NCBI RefSeq assembly: GCF_003917135.1
Contig: NZ_RPDI01000018.1
Coordinates: 1-64,000, forward strand
From: Leucobacter chromiireducens
Lineage (GTDB): Bacteria; Actinomycetota; Actinomycetes; Actinomycetales; Microbacteriaceae
DNA length: 64,000 nucleotides
Direction: 5' to 3'
Position numbers and translations under genes: made by a program. Positions 44,406 through 52,957 of the stretch are shown piece by piece. How positions within the stretch are numbered: the stretch's first letter is position 1; each line of letters begins with the position of its first letter. The notes beneath the pieces are model-generated. The model made no database searches. It saw only the letters and a list, made by a program, of their open reading frames with translations, and was not told the origin of the DNA.

Positions 44406-45236
44406 ATGGCTGCAGTAAGCATGGCCGCTGTGAAGGAGCTGCGCGAGCGTCTCGGCGCTGGCATGCTCGATAGCAAGAACGCACTCGTCGAGGCTGAGGG
44501 CGACATCGAGAAGGCGATTGAGATCCTGCGTCTCAAGGGCCTGAAGGGCGTCGCGAAGCGCGGCGACCGCGAGGCGAGCGAGGGTCTCGTCGCGGTCCGC
44601 CAGACCGAGGGCGCTGCCACGATGATCGAGCTCGTGTGCGAGACCGACTTCGTTGCGAAGAACGAGAAGTTCATTGCCCTGGCTGATCGCGTCCTCGACG
44701 CGATCACCGCGGCGAACGCTGCCACGGCTGAGGAGGCGCTCGCGGCTCCGGCTGACGGGAAGACCGTTGCCGACGTGATCGCTGACGAGTCGGCCATCAT
44801 CGGCGAGCGCATCGTGCTCCGCAAGGTCACGCGCGTCGAGGCTCCGGCCACGTCGGTGTACCTGCACCAGACCTCGAAGGATCTGCCCCCGCAGATCGGC
44901 GTGGTCGTTGGCTACGAGGGCGACGGCGCAGAGGCTGCACTCAGCATCGCGCGTCACATCTCGTTCGCTGATCCGATGTACGTCACGCGCGACGAGGTTC
45001 CCGCGGCTGACGTCGAGAAGGAGCGCGAGATCGTCACCGAGATCTCGAAGAACGAGGGTAAGCCTGAGGCTGCGCTCCCGAAGATCGTTGAGGGGCGTCT
45101 GAACGCGTTCTTCAAGCAGGTCGTGCTCGGCGAGCAGGTCCACGCGCTTGACGACGAGAAGCGCGACGTGCAGAAGGTCGCTGAGGCGGCCGGCATCACG
45201 GTCACCGGCTTCGCACGCAGCAAGGTCGGCGCCTAA
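44406..45236 (+). CDS. tsf: Elongation factor Ts
   Basis: 276 residues, nucleotide exchange factor for EF-Tu. The N-terminal UBA-type helix set (VKELRERLGAGMLDSKNALVEAEGD) and the TDFVAKNEKF core motif are intact. Ends just ahead of a strong terminator. Confidence 0.98.
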   Translation: MAAVSMAAVKELRERLGAGMLDSKNALVEAEGDIEKAIEILRLKGLKGVAKRGDREASEGLVAVRQTEGAATMIELVCETDFVAKNEKFIALADRVLDAITAANAATAEEALAAPADGKTVADVIADESAIIGERIVLRKVTRVEAPATSVYLHQTSKDLPPQIGVVVGYEGDGAEAALSIARHISFADPMYVTRDEVPAADVEKEREIVTEISKNEGKPEAALPKIVEGRLNAFFKQVVLGEQVHALDDEKRDVQKVAEAAGITVTGFARSKVGA

Positions 45237-45244
45237 CTGGTAGT

Positions 45245-45279
45245 CACGGGACCCGGGCCATTTTGGCCCGGGTCCCGTG
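45245..45279 (+). terminator. Terminator after tsf
   Basis: Perfect 16-bp stem (45245-45260 with 45264-45279) and a TTT loop, nine bases after the stop. The strongest terminator-like hairpin in the window; it separates rpsB-tsf from pyrH. Confidence 0.9.
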
Positions 45280-45291
45280 CTATGCCCGCAC

Positions 45292-45314
45292 TAGTATTGG
45301 CCTCAGCTGAGGCC
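45292..45314 (+). promoter_or_regulatory. pyrH promoter and 5'-end palindrome
   Basis: TAGTAT (45292-45297) is the likely -10. GGCCTCAGCTGAGGCC (45299-45314) is a perfect palindrome at the predicted transcript start, suggesting a 5' hairpin or an operator. Confidence 0.55.
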
Positions 45315-45359
45315 CCCCCCACATTTTTCACCCACCGTGCCCCGTGAAGGAGACCACAC

Positions 45360-46079
45360 ATGACTGAGACCGCAGACCGTAAGCGTCGAGTGCTGCTGAA
45401 GCTTTCTGGCGAGGCCTTTGGTGGGGGAACGCTCGGGGTCAACCCCGACGTCGTGAGCCAGATCGCCCGCGAGATCGCGGCAGCAATGGAGCACGCTGAG
45501 GTCGCGGTGGTCGTCGGCGGCGGAAACTTCTTCCGCGGCGCCGAGCTCTCCCAGCGCGGCATGGATCGCGAGCGCGCCGACTACATGGGCATGCTGGGCA
45601 CCGTGATGAACGCGCTCGCGCTGCAGGACTTCCTCGAGCAGGCTGGCGTTGAGACGCGCGTGCAGTCGGCGATCACGATGACGCAGGTCGCCGAGACCTA
45701 CATCCCGCTCCGCGCGATCCGGCATCTGGAGAAGGGCCGCGTCGTGATCTTCGGCGCCGGCGCTGGGCTCCCGTACTTCTCGACCGACACGGTGTCGGCG
45801 CAGCGCGCGCTGGAGATCCACGCCGAGGAGGTGCTCGTCGCAAAGAACGGCGTCGACGGCGTGTACACGGCCGATCCGGCGAAGGATCCGAGCGCAACGC
45901 TCATCGACGACATCACGTACGGTGAGGCGCTCGTGCAGGGCCTCAAGGTCGTCGACTCGACCGCCTTCAGCCTGTGCATGGACAACGGCATGCCGATGCG
46001 CGTGTTCGGCATGGAGCCGGCTGGCAATGTCACCGCGGCGATCCGTGGCGAGAAACTCGGCACGCTCGTTCACCGCTAA
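45360..46079 (+). CDS. pyrH: UMP kinase
   Basis: 239 residues; phosphorylates UMP to UDP. Amino-acid-kinase fold with [22 protein letters not shown] and [15 protein letters not shown] follows AAGGAGACC. Confidence 0.98.
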   Translation: MTETADRKRRVLLKLSGEAFGGGTLGVNPDVVSQIAREIAAAMEHAEVAVVVGGGNFFRGAELSQRGMDRERADYMGMLGTVMNALALQDFLEQAGVETRVQSAITMTQVAETYIPLRAIRHLEKGRVVIFGAGAGLPYFSTDTVSAQRALEIHAEEVLVAKNGVDGVYTADPAKDPSATLIDDITYGEALVQGLKVVDSTAFSLCMDNGMPMRVFGMEPAGNVTAAIRGEKLGTLVHR

Positions 46080-46115
46080 GCTTGACTCAGTCCGGCAACA
46101 CAGAAGGAGAGCACC

Positions 46116-46670
46116 GTGATCGAAGAGGTCTTCGTCGATATTAAGGACCGCATGAACGGCGCGGTCGAGTCCGCGAAGGACGGCTTCGCTTCGGTGCGCA
46201 CCGGCCGAGCGAACCCCGCGCTGCTGCAGAACCTGCAGGTGGACTACTACGGCACCCCGACCCCGCTGCCCCAGCTGGCGTCGGTGCAGAACCAGGATGC
46301 GCGCAGCCTCATCATCACGCCCTACGACAAGGGCGCGATGAAGGACATCGAGCAGGCGATCCGCGACATGCCGAACCTCGGGGCCAGCCCCTCGAACGAT
46401 GGAACCGTGATCCGCGTCGCGCTCCCCGAACTCACGGAGGAGCGTCGCAAGGAGTTCGTGAAGATCGTGAAGGGGCGTGCCGAGGATGCCCGCGTCGCGA
46501 TCCGCAACGTCCGCCGTCAGGGCAAGGACGATCTCGAGGCGCTCAAGAGCGAGATCGGTGAGGACGAGGTGACCCGCGCCGAGAAGGAGCTCGAGGTCGT
46601 CACGAAGCAGTTCATCGAGCAGATCGATGATGCGCTGAAGCGCAAAGAAGCTGAGCTGCTGGAGGTCTGA
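46116..46670 (+). CDS. frr: Ribosome recycling factor
   Basis: 184 residues from a GTG after GGAGAG. Full RRF sequence ([55 protein letters not shown]). Releases ribosomes after termination with EF-G. Confidence 0.98.
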   Translation: MIEEVFVDIKDRMNGAVESAKDGFASVRTGRANPALLQNLQVDYYGTPTPLPQLASVQNQDARSLIITPYDKGAMKDIEQAIRDMPNLGASPSNDGTVIRVALPELTEERRKEFVKIVKGRAEDARVAIRNVRRQGKDDLEALKSEIGEDEVTRAEKELEVVTKQFIEQIDDALKRKEAELLEV

Positions 46671-46675
46671 GCCGC

Positions 46676-47593
46676 ATGACCGGCTCCGACCGTCGCGACG
46701 AGCTGCGCAGCGTCTTCGAGACGAAGCGTGCGCAGCTCGAAGCGACGAACGCGCGCATTGAGGCGCGCGCTGGCCGCAACCTCTTCTTCGCGATCCTGTC
46801 GGGACTCGCGTTCGGCGGGATCTTCGTCGCGAGCCTGTTCCTCATGCGTGAGGTCTTTGTCGGGCTGGTCGCCGTGATCGTGTCGGTGGCGCTCGTCGAG
46901 CTGGCGAGCGCGTTCCGCGTGTCGGGTCGCCGCGTGCCGCGCGTCGGCGTGGTGCTGGGCGGCCTCGTCGTGGTGAGCGGCGCCTTCTTCTGGGGGGCCG
47001 AGGGCATGCTCCTCGGGCTGTTCGCCGGCTCGGCGCTGCTCACGCTGTGGCGCCTCGTCGAGGGGCTGTTCCCCGCGTGGGAGACGCCGCCGCGCACGCT
47101 GATCCGCGACGTGTTCTCCGGGCTCTTCACGCTCGTGTACGTCGCGTTCCTCGCGTCCTTTGCCGTGCTGCTGATCGACGGTCAGCGCGGCGAGTGGTGG
47201 GTGTTCGCGCTCGTGGCGATCGTCGTGTCCGTCGACGTTGGCGCGTACGCTGCCGGCGTGACGCTCGGGCGAACGAAGATGACGCCGCGTATCAGCCCGA
47301 ACAAGACCTGGGAGGGCTTCTTTGGCGCCGCGGTGCTCGCGATGGCGGTTGGCGTGTCGGTGGCGATCTTCGCGCTCGAGCAGCCCTGGTGGGTGGGCAT
47401 CATCCTCGGCGTCGTTGTGCTGTTCACCGCGACGGGGGGCGACCTCACCGAGTCGCTCATCAAGCGCAACCTGGGTGTGAAGGACATGAGCTCCTGGTTC
47501 CCCGGCCACGGCGGGTTCCTCGACCGGCTCGACTCGCTGCTCCCGTCCGCCGTCGGCGTGTACGGCGTCGCGCTCGTGCTCGGGGTGGTGTGA
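46676..47593 (+). CDS. cdsA: Phosphatidate cytidylyltransferase
   Basis: 305-residue membrane enzyme making CDP-diacylglycerol. Eight or so membrane segments; cytidylyltransferase signature near the C-terminus (SPNKTWEGFFG, then GDLTESLIKRNLGVKD and GHGGFLDRLDS). Last base overlaps the next ATG (TGATG). Confidence 0.95.
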   Translation: MTGSDRRDELRSVFETKRAQLEATNARIEARAGRNLFFAILSGLAFGGIFVASLFLMREVFVGLVAVIVSVALVELASAFRVSGRRVPRVGVVLGGLVVVSGAFFWGAEGMLLGLFAGSALLTLWRLVEGLFPAWETPPRTLIRDVFSGLFTLVYVAFLASFAVLLIDGQRGEWWVFALVAIVVSVDVGAYAAGVTLGRTKMTPRISPNKTWEGFFGAAVLAMAVGVSVAIFALEQPWWVGIILGVVVLFTATGGDLTESLIKRNLGVKDMSSWFPGHGGFLDRLDSLLPSAVGVYGVALVLGVV

Positions 47594-48195
47594 TGTCCGC
47601 GCGTTCTCAGAATTCCCGAGCGTCGTCACGCGACAATGGGGTGGTGCACACAGCGTTTCCTCTCGCAACAGGCTCCCAGCTCGGCTACACGCAGGAGCCC
47701 GTCGACGCGTTCTTGGAGCGCGCGCGTGCCGCCTACGAGGGGGCGGCGGACGGTGCACCGCTCACCGCCGAGGCCATTCGCCACACCGCGTTCCCGATGA
47801 AGCGCGGGGGGTACTCGTCTCGCTACGTTGACGCTGCGCTGGATCGGCTCGAGGAAGTGTTTTTCGAGCGCGAGCGCCGTGCCAAGGTGCGCGCGGCCGG
47901 CGAGGATGCCTGGTGGGACGAGACCAGGGCCCTGCTCTCCGAGGTGCGTGGGAGGATCCAGCGCCCGCGCGGCCGGCGGTTCCGCCGTCGTGGCCTCTTC
48001 GCAACCGGCTACCGTCGCTCACAGGTCGACGCGTTCCTGGATCGCGTGTCAGAGATGTTCGAGCGACGCGCGCTCGAGCTGAGCCCCGCCGAGGTGCGCG
48101 ACGTCGTGTTCCATTCGCAGTGGCGCGGTTACAGCGAGGATCAGGTCGATGCCCTGCTCGACGGGGTCGTCGAGCTGATCCTCTCGACCCGGTAG
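47593..48195 (+). CDS. DivIVA-repeat protein
   Basis: 200 residues from the ATG overlapping the cdsA stop. Four copies of a DivIVA-N-type motif (Phe ... Gly-Tyr, then xVDAxLxR plus an acidic/aromatic end) with Gly-Tyr at 31-32, 73-74, 139-140 and 179-180; the second and fourth also share a preceding TAEAIR/SPAEVR helix. This is the divI1A-repeat family. The motif senses curved membrane in DivIVA. Coupling to cdsA suggests a link with membrane synthesis or polarity. Confidence 0.88.
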   Translation: MSARSQNSRASSRDNGVVHTAFPLATGSQLGYTQEPVDAFLERARAAYEGAADGAPLTAEAIRHTAFPMKRGGYSSRYVDAALDRLEEVFFERERRAKVRAAGEDAWWDETRALLSEVRGRIQRPRGRRFRRRGLFATGYRRSQVDAFLDRVSEMFERRALELSPAEVRDVVFHSQWRGYSEDQVDALLDGVVELILSTR

Positions 48196-48258
48196 CACCG
48201 CGCGCGCCGCGCGACTGGGAATCCCGTCACCGCCGTTGTCCATCCGTCGATGCTGAGA

Positions 48259-48264
48259 TAGAAT
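48259..48264 (+). promoter_or_regulatory. -10 box TAGAAT for the SLT protein gene
   Basis: TAGAAT nine bases before GTG 48274. Confidence 0.45.
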
Positions 48265-48273
48265 CGTTACATT

Positions 48274-48948
48274 GTGGCTTCCCTGAACTCTTCCTCCGCG
48301 TCTCGTCGATCCCGGCTCCGTGCCCCCATCGCCGGGCTTGCCGTCGCCGGGTTCCTTGGCGCGGCAGTGATCGCCCCGTTCGCGCTGCCGAGCGCTCAGG
48401 CGAGCGACGAGGCGCTCGCGTACCAGGAGTTCCAGGAGCGGATCCACCAGGAGTTCATCCCGAACGAGTCCCCGGAGGCCGACCTCGTGTACGCCGAGGT
48501 GCCCGTGGTGCAGCTTCCTGACCCGGAGGAAGAGCGACGGAAGGCCGAGAAGGCTGCCGCGGAGCAGGCGAAGAAGGACGCTGAGACGGCGAAGAAGGCC
48601 GCCGAGGAGGCCGGCCAGTCACCGGACGGCGCCGCTACCGAGGTGGGCGCGCCGCCCAAGTTCACCGGCGGCGGATCGCCGGCCGAGTGGATGGCGGCAG
48701 CCGGCATCGCCGAGGGCGACTGGGGCTACGTCGACTTCATCGCCTCGAAGGAGAGCAGCTGGAACCCGAATGCGACGAACGCGAGCTCGGGTGCGTGCGG
48801 CCTCATTCAGGCGTACCCCTGCTCGAAGGTGCCGGGGAACGGCTACGATCCCGTCGACAACCTCCGCTGGGCTTCGGGCTACGCAACCGACCGCTACGGG
48901 AGCTGGAAGGACGCCTACGCGTTCTGGACCGCCAACCACTGGTGGTGA
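48274..48948 (+). CDS. Secreted transglycosylase-like SLT protein
   Basis: 224 residues. Signal peptide (to about 43, AQA/SD), a charged Lys/Glu/Ala helix region (about 84-113), then a short lysozyme-like SLT domain from about 134: VDFIASKESSWNPNATN with Glu160 as presumed acid, and SSGACGLIQAYPCSKVP, ending in His-Trp-Trp. The domain is the small actinobacterial form used in wall turnover. Starts at GTG 48274 behind a -10 box. Confidence 0.87.
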   Translation: MASLNSSSASRRSRLRAPIAGLAVAGFLGAAVIAPFALPSAQASDEALAYQEFQERIHQEFIPNESPEADLVYAEVPVVQLPDPEEERRKAEKAAAEQAKKDAETAKKAAEEAGQSPDGAATEVGAPPKFTGGGSPAEWMAAAGIAEGDWGYVDFIASKESSWNPNATNASSGACGLIQAYPCSKVPGNGYDPVDNLRWASGYATDRYGSWKDAYAFWTANHWW

Positions 48949-48960
48949 TCCGACACAGCT

Positions 48961-49242
48961 ATGCCGCGGAAGCATCGCCGCGCGCAGCCCACTGAGCTGC
49001 GCGACGTCTCTCGCCTCGCGCACGGCGGGGCGCAGCGCGTCTCGCGACGCGGCCGGGAGTGGTTCGTGCGTGACATCAGCGCTGCGCGAGCGGAGAAAGA
49101 GTACCGCTGCCCGGACTGCGGCACCGCGATCCCCGCGGGCCAGGCGCACGTTGTCGCCTGGTCAGCGGAGCATCTGTTCGGGGACAGCGCCGCGGTGCAG
49201 GATCGCAGGCACTACCACGCGCACTGCTGGCGCCTGGCCTGA
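48961..49242 (+). CDS. Small zinc-ribbon-like protein
   Basis: 93 residues, basic N-terminus, then YRCPDCGTAIPAGQAHVV and a C-terminal HYHAHCW: a Cys2-His/Cys zinc site is likely. Such proteins recur in actinobacteria, often mislabelled as ATP/GTP-binding. No known role. Starts 12 bases after the SLT gene. Confidence 0.8.
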   Translation: MPRKHRRAQPTELRDVSRLAHGGAQRVSRRGREWFVRDISAARAEKEYRCPDCGTAIPAGQAHVVAWSAEHLFGDSAAVQDRRHYHAHCWRLA

Positions 49243-49262
49243 GCCGAGGCGGGCCGGCACCG

Positions 49263-49793
49263 CTAGAACAGCGTTGGCTCGGCCGGTCCCTCCGACACGT
49301 CGAGCTGTGGTGACGTGCGCGGTGCGGCGTCGGCGAGCCCCGGGCCCTCCTCCGGTGCACGCCCGGCCTTGAACGCCGTGGCTGCGGCGCGCGCGCGATC
49401 GTCCGCCGCCTCGTTGAGCGGGTGGCCGACGTGTCCCTTCACCCACTCGAATCGCACCCTGCGTCCGGTGAGTGCCGCGTCGATGCGCTCGAGCAGTTCG
49501 CGGTTGAGCACGGGCTTGCCGTCTGCCTTCCGCCAGCCGCGACGCTTCCACCCGGGCATCCACTGCGTCACCGAGTTGATCACGTACTGGCTGTCGCAGA
49601 TGATCAGGAGATCCTCGTCTGCGCGGTCGGCGGTCGCGAGCAGCAGATCCAGCACGGCCATGAGCTCGCCCTGGTTGTTCGTCGCCTTCGGCCAGCCACC
49701 GGCGCGCCACTGCTGATCGTCCACGACCCACGCCCATCCTGCCGGGCCGGGGTTTCCGAGCGCTGAACCGTCTGCTGCGGCTGTAAGTGTCAT
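49263..49793 (-). CDS. rnhA: Ribonuclease HI
   Basis: 176 residues. Catalytic Asp8, Glu43, Asp67, Asp131 and His121 occupy the E. coli-like spacing (ADGSALGNPGPAG, NNQGELMAV, CDSQYVINSV, VKGHVGHPLNEAADDRA). The last ~35 residues are a disordered Pro/Glu tail. Removes RNA from RNA-DNA hybrids. Confidence 0.94.
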   Translation of the reverse strand: MTLTAAADGSALGNPGPAGWAWVVDDQQWRAGGWPKATNNQGELMAVLDLLLATADRADEDLLIICDSQYVINSVTQWMPGWKRRGWRKADGKPVLNRELLERIDAALTGRRVRFEWVKGHVGHPLNEAADDRARAAATAFKAGRAPEEGPGLADAAPRTSPQLDVSEGPAEPTLF

Positions 49794-49829
49794 GAGTCCA
49801 GTCTGTCAGAGGGGGAGCGGGGCGCTCGC

Positions 49830-52682
49830 CTACGCACGATCATCGGAGCCGGACGTGGCGACGTCCGCCTGCGCGCTCATCGCATCGTCGCTCGTGAGCG
49901 CGTCGGCGACGGGGGCGTCGACGAGGCGTCCCGCGACGGTGCTCATCTTCTGCGCGTTCGTGATGACCTCGCCGAGGCTCTCGAAGTAGCGCGCAACCGC
50001 GCCCCGTTCGACCTTCAGCTGCGTCATCCGATCCTCGGCCGCCGCGAGCACCTGTGCGGCGCGATCCTCCGCGGCCGCGAAGGTGGTCTGCGCGCGGCGC
50101 TCGGCCTCCAGGATGATCTCCGCCGCCTGCCGCTCGGCGGTGGCGCGCGTGTTCCTTGCCTCCTGCGCGGCATCGCGGGTGATGACCTCGTACTCGGCGC
50201 GCGCGGTGTCGAGCTGGCCGCGCAGTTCGGCGAGCTCCGCGGAGACGGCCGCGGTCTCGCGCTCCGCCGCCTCCGCTGCGGTGCGCTGGCGCTCGGCGAG
50301 ATCCTGCTCGAGCCCTTCGCGCTGCTGCGTCGAGCTGAGCGCGAACTCACGCCTGCTCGTGTCGATCTCGGCCTGCAGCTCGCGCAACCGGTCCTCGGTC
50401 TCCGCGCGCTGCGCCGCGAGCTGCTCCTCCTCGCTCGCGCGGTACTCGGCGAGCTCGGCGACCGTGTCGGCGCGGAGCAGGTCGGTCTCCTCGGTCACCG
50501 CAGCGCGCTGGGCCGCGACCTCGCGCGCGATCGCTGCCTCGTGCGTCTCGCGCGCGACGCGCAGTTCCTCGGTGTGCTGCGCGAGCGCCGCGGCGATGGA
50601 GCGGTCGTGCTCCTCGCGCTCCCGCGCGAGGTCGGCGGTGAGCTGCGCGCGCTCGCGCTCCATCCGCAGTTCCAGCTCCTCGCGCTCGAGTCCGAGCGCG
50701 GCCGCCGCCTCTTCGCGCAGGATCCTGGCGCGTTCGGTCTCCGCCGCGAGCTCATCGGCCAGCTGCTGCTGGTGCGCGGCGAGCTGCGCCGCGAGTCGTT
50801 CCTCCTGCACGGTGGCGGTGTCGGCGAGGTGCGCCTCGTGCGCCGCGCGCTCGCGCTCCGCCAGCTGCGCCGCGCGTTCGCGCTCGGCGTTCAGCTCCTC
50901 GGCCTGCGTACTCGCGGCGGCGGCGATCTGCGCTCTGTGCGCGTCCCACTCCGTGATGAGCCGGTCCTGGTGCGCGGCGAGTTCGCCGCCGATGCGCTCC
51001 TCGTGGGTCGTACGCTCGGCGGTGATGGTGGCCTCGTGCGCCGCGAGCTCTTCAGCGATGCGGTCGGCCTGCGCCGTCGCCTCGGCGTCGAGCCGCGCCT
51101 CGTGTGCGTCGCGCTCGGCGGTGATCCGCTGCTCGTGTTCGGCTCGCTCTGCGGCGAGATGCTGCTCGTGCGCGTCGCGCTCCGCGGCGATCTTCGCGTC
51201 GTGCTCGGCGCGCTCCTCGGCGAGTGCGGTGTCGTGCGCCTCACGTTCGCTCGCGATCGCGGTGTCGTGCGCCTCGCGCTCGCTCGCGAGTTGGCGCTGG
51301 TGGGTGTCGAGCTCGGCCGCGATGCGCGTGTCGTGCGCGTCGCGCTCGTCCCGGAGCCGTGCCTCGTGTGCGACCCGCGCCGCGCGCACCGACTCCTCGT
51401 GGGCCGCGCGCTCCTGCGCGATGGCGGCGTCGTGCTCCGCGCGCTCGGCGCTGATCCGCTCGCGATGCGCGTCGAACTCGCCCGTGAGGAGCTGCTCCTG
51501 CGCCTCGCGCGCGCTCGCGAGCTCGGCGTCGAGCGCGCTCCGCTCGTCGCTGCGCTCCTGCGTGGCGAGTGCCGTGAGGCGCTCCTGCTCGCGGCTTGTT
51601 TGATCGGTCAGCGTAGCGAGCTCGGCGCGGTGGGCCTCGAGCTCGCGCGCGATGGCCGCCTCGTGCTCCGCGCGCTCCTGCGCGGCGCGATCCTGGTGCG
51701 TCTGCTGTTCGAACGCGATGCGCCGGTCGTGCTGCTCGCGCTCGGTCGCGAGCGCGGTGTCGTGCTCCGCTCGCTCCTGGGCGATTCGCCCGCGGAGCGT
51801 CTCGATCTCGGTGGTGAGCGCCCGGCGCTCGGCGTCGGCCTCGGCCTCGAGCTGGCGGTTCCGCTCGGTGAAGCGCTCCTCCTGCTCGGCCTCCTCGCGC
51901 TGCCGGCTTGCGGCGAACTCCGCGCGTGCGCGCTCGCCCTCGCGTGCGAGTCGCGCGCGCTCGAGCTCGGCCTCGCGGGTGTGCTCCTCGAGCTGGCGCG
52001 CGAGCGCCACCGACTTCCGCTCGGTCTCGTCGCGCAGCTCCTCGGCCGCGGCGCGCGCCTCGGCGGTGACGCGTTCGGCCTCGGCCTGCGCCGCGGCGAG
52101 CGCGGCCTGGGCGCTGCGGTGAGCGCTCTCCCGCGCGGCCTCGGCCTCGCGCTCGGCCGAGCTGCGTGTGAGCTCGGCCGCTCGCCGCGCCTCGTCGACG
52201 AGTCGCTCGCGCTCGGCGTTCGCCGCGGCATCCTGCGCGGCCGTGTCGGTGCGCGCGCCTGTGATGAGCACCTCGGCCTGCTCGGACGCGGAGCGGATGA
52301 GCTCGTCGGCGCGCTGCTGCGCGGCGGCGAGCACGCGGGCGCTCTCCTCCTCGGAGGAGCGGCGGAGCTTCTCCGCGTCGAGGTCGGCCTGTGCCATGAG
52401 CCGCTGCGCGTGATCCTCAGCGACCTGGAGGCTCTTCTCCACGCGCAGGCCAAGCCCGGAGTACCCGCTCGCGCCCAGCTCAGCGACCTGCTCCTGCAGC
52501 TCGGCGATCAGCTGGCGCTGCTCCTGCCCCAGCGTGGTGGCCTGCTGGTGCGCCGCCTGGACGGCCTCGAGGTGCGACTGCAGCGTGGCGACGTGTCCCG
52601 TCAGTGCCCCGAGCCGCTCATCGACCTCCTCGCGGTTGTAGCCGCGGAAGGCTGGGGAGAAGGGCTGGGCTGCTTCGGACAC
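49830..52682 (-). CDS. Giant hendecad coiled-coil protein with a DivIVA-like N-terminus
   Basis: 950 residues from GTG 52682, chosen for its GGAG ribosome site (an in-frame GTG at 52724 adds 14 residues). Residues about 6-45 are DivIVA-like (PFSPAFRGYNREEVDERL). The rest is nearly continuous coiled coil, rich in Ala/Glu/Arg. From about 307 to 725 an 11-residue period dominates, with His at every 11th position in 16 of 17 consecutive units at 406-582 (xERxxHxxxIA). The C-terminal ~55 residues (ARYFESLGEVITNAQKM on) are not coiled coil. Layout resembles Streptomyces Scy/FilP polarity proteins, so a role in polar growth or division scaffolding is likely; sequence identity to them is not claimed. 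Confidence 0.88.
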   Translation of the reverse strand: MSEAAQPFSPAFRGYNREEVDERLGALTGHVATLQSHLEAVQAAHQQATTLGQEQRQLIAELQEQVAELGASGYSGLGLRVEKSLQVAEDHAQRLMAQADLDAEKLRRSSEEESARVLAAAQQRADELIRSASEQAEVLITGARTDTAAQDAAANAERERLVDEARRAAELTRSSAEREAEAARESAHRSAQAALAAAQAEAERVTAEARAAAEELRDETERKSVALARQLEEHTREAELERARLAREGERARAEFAASRQREEAEQEERFTERNRQLEAEADAERRALTTEIETLRGRIAQERAEHDTALATEREQHDRRIAFEQQTHQDRAAQERAEHEAAIARELEAHRAELATLTDQTSREQERLTALATQERSDERSALDAELASAREAQEQLLTGEFDAHRERISAERAEHDAAIAQERAAHEESVRAARVAHEARLRDERDAHDTRIAAELDTHQRQLASEREAHDTAIASEREAHDTALAEERAEHDAKIAAERDAHEQHLAAERAEHEQRITAERDAHEARLDAEATAQADRIAEELAAHEATITAERTTHEERIGGELAAHQDRLITEWDAHRAQIAAAASTQAEELNAERERAAQLAERERAAHEAHLADTATVQEERLAAQLAAHQQQLADELAAETERARILREEAAAALGLEREELELRMERERAQLTADLAREREEHDRSIAAALAQHTEELRVARETHEAAIAREVAAQRAAVTEETDLLRADTVAELAEYRASEEEQLAAQRAETEDRLRELQAEIDTSRREFALSSTQQREGLEQDLAERQRTAAEAAERETAAVSAELAELRGQLDTARAEYEVITRDAAQEARNTRATAERQAAEIILEAERRAQTTFAAAEDRAAQVLAAAEDRMTQLKVERGAVARYFESLGEVITNAQKMSTVAGRLVDAPVADALTSDDAMSAQADVATSGSDDRA
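50925..51485 (-). repeat. 33-bp-period coding repeat (hendecads)
   Basis: Seventeen consecutive diverged 33-bp units encode 11-residue repeats with His in phase at all but one unit. Confidence 0.9.
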
Positions 52683-52957
52683 GTGTTCTCCGGAATCTGA
52701 ACCTGGGGGCGTTCCCGCGCGCACGTCAACTAAGGGGGATTTGACCGTGTGGCTGCGCAGGCTTGTAAGGGTTCATGATAGTTCACTTCCGGGGGCGCTG
52801 CGCAGCGATCTCCGCAGCTGCAGGGGGAAATATCGAGCGGTTCCGCATGTGCCACACGGAAAGCTCCGGTAGCGTGGAGCGATGAGGGGGCCGTTGTGCG
52901 TACCCGAGGCCACCGCCTCAGGGCATGTCCCCGACGAACACATGTGGAGGAGCTCAC

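Noticed and set aside
52730-52957. 75-codon minus-strand frame upstream of the coiled-coil gene
   Set aside because: No ribosome site, no motif, and it lies over the promoter regions of two divergent genes.
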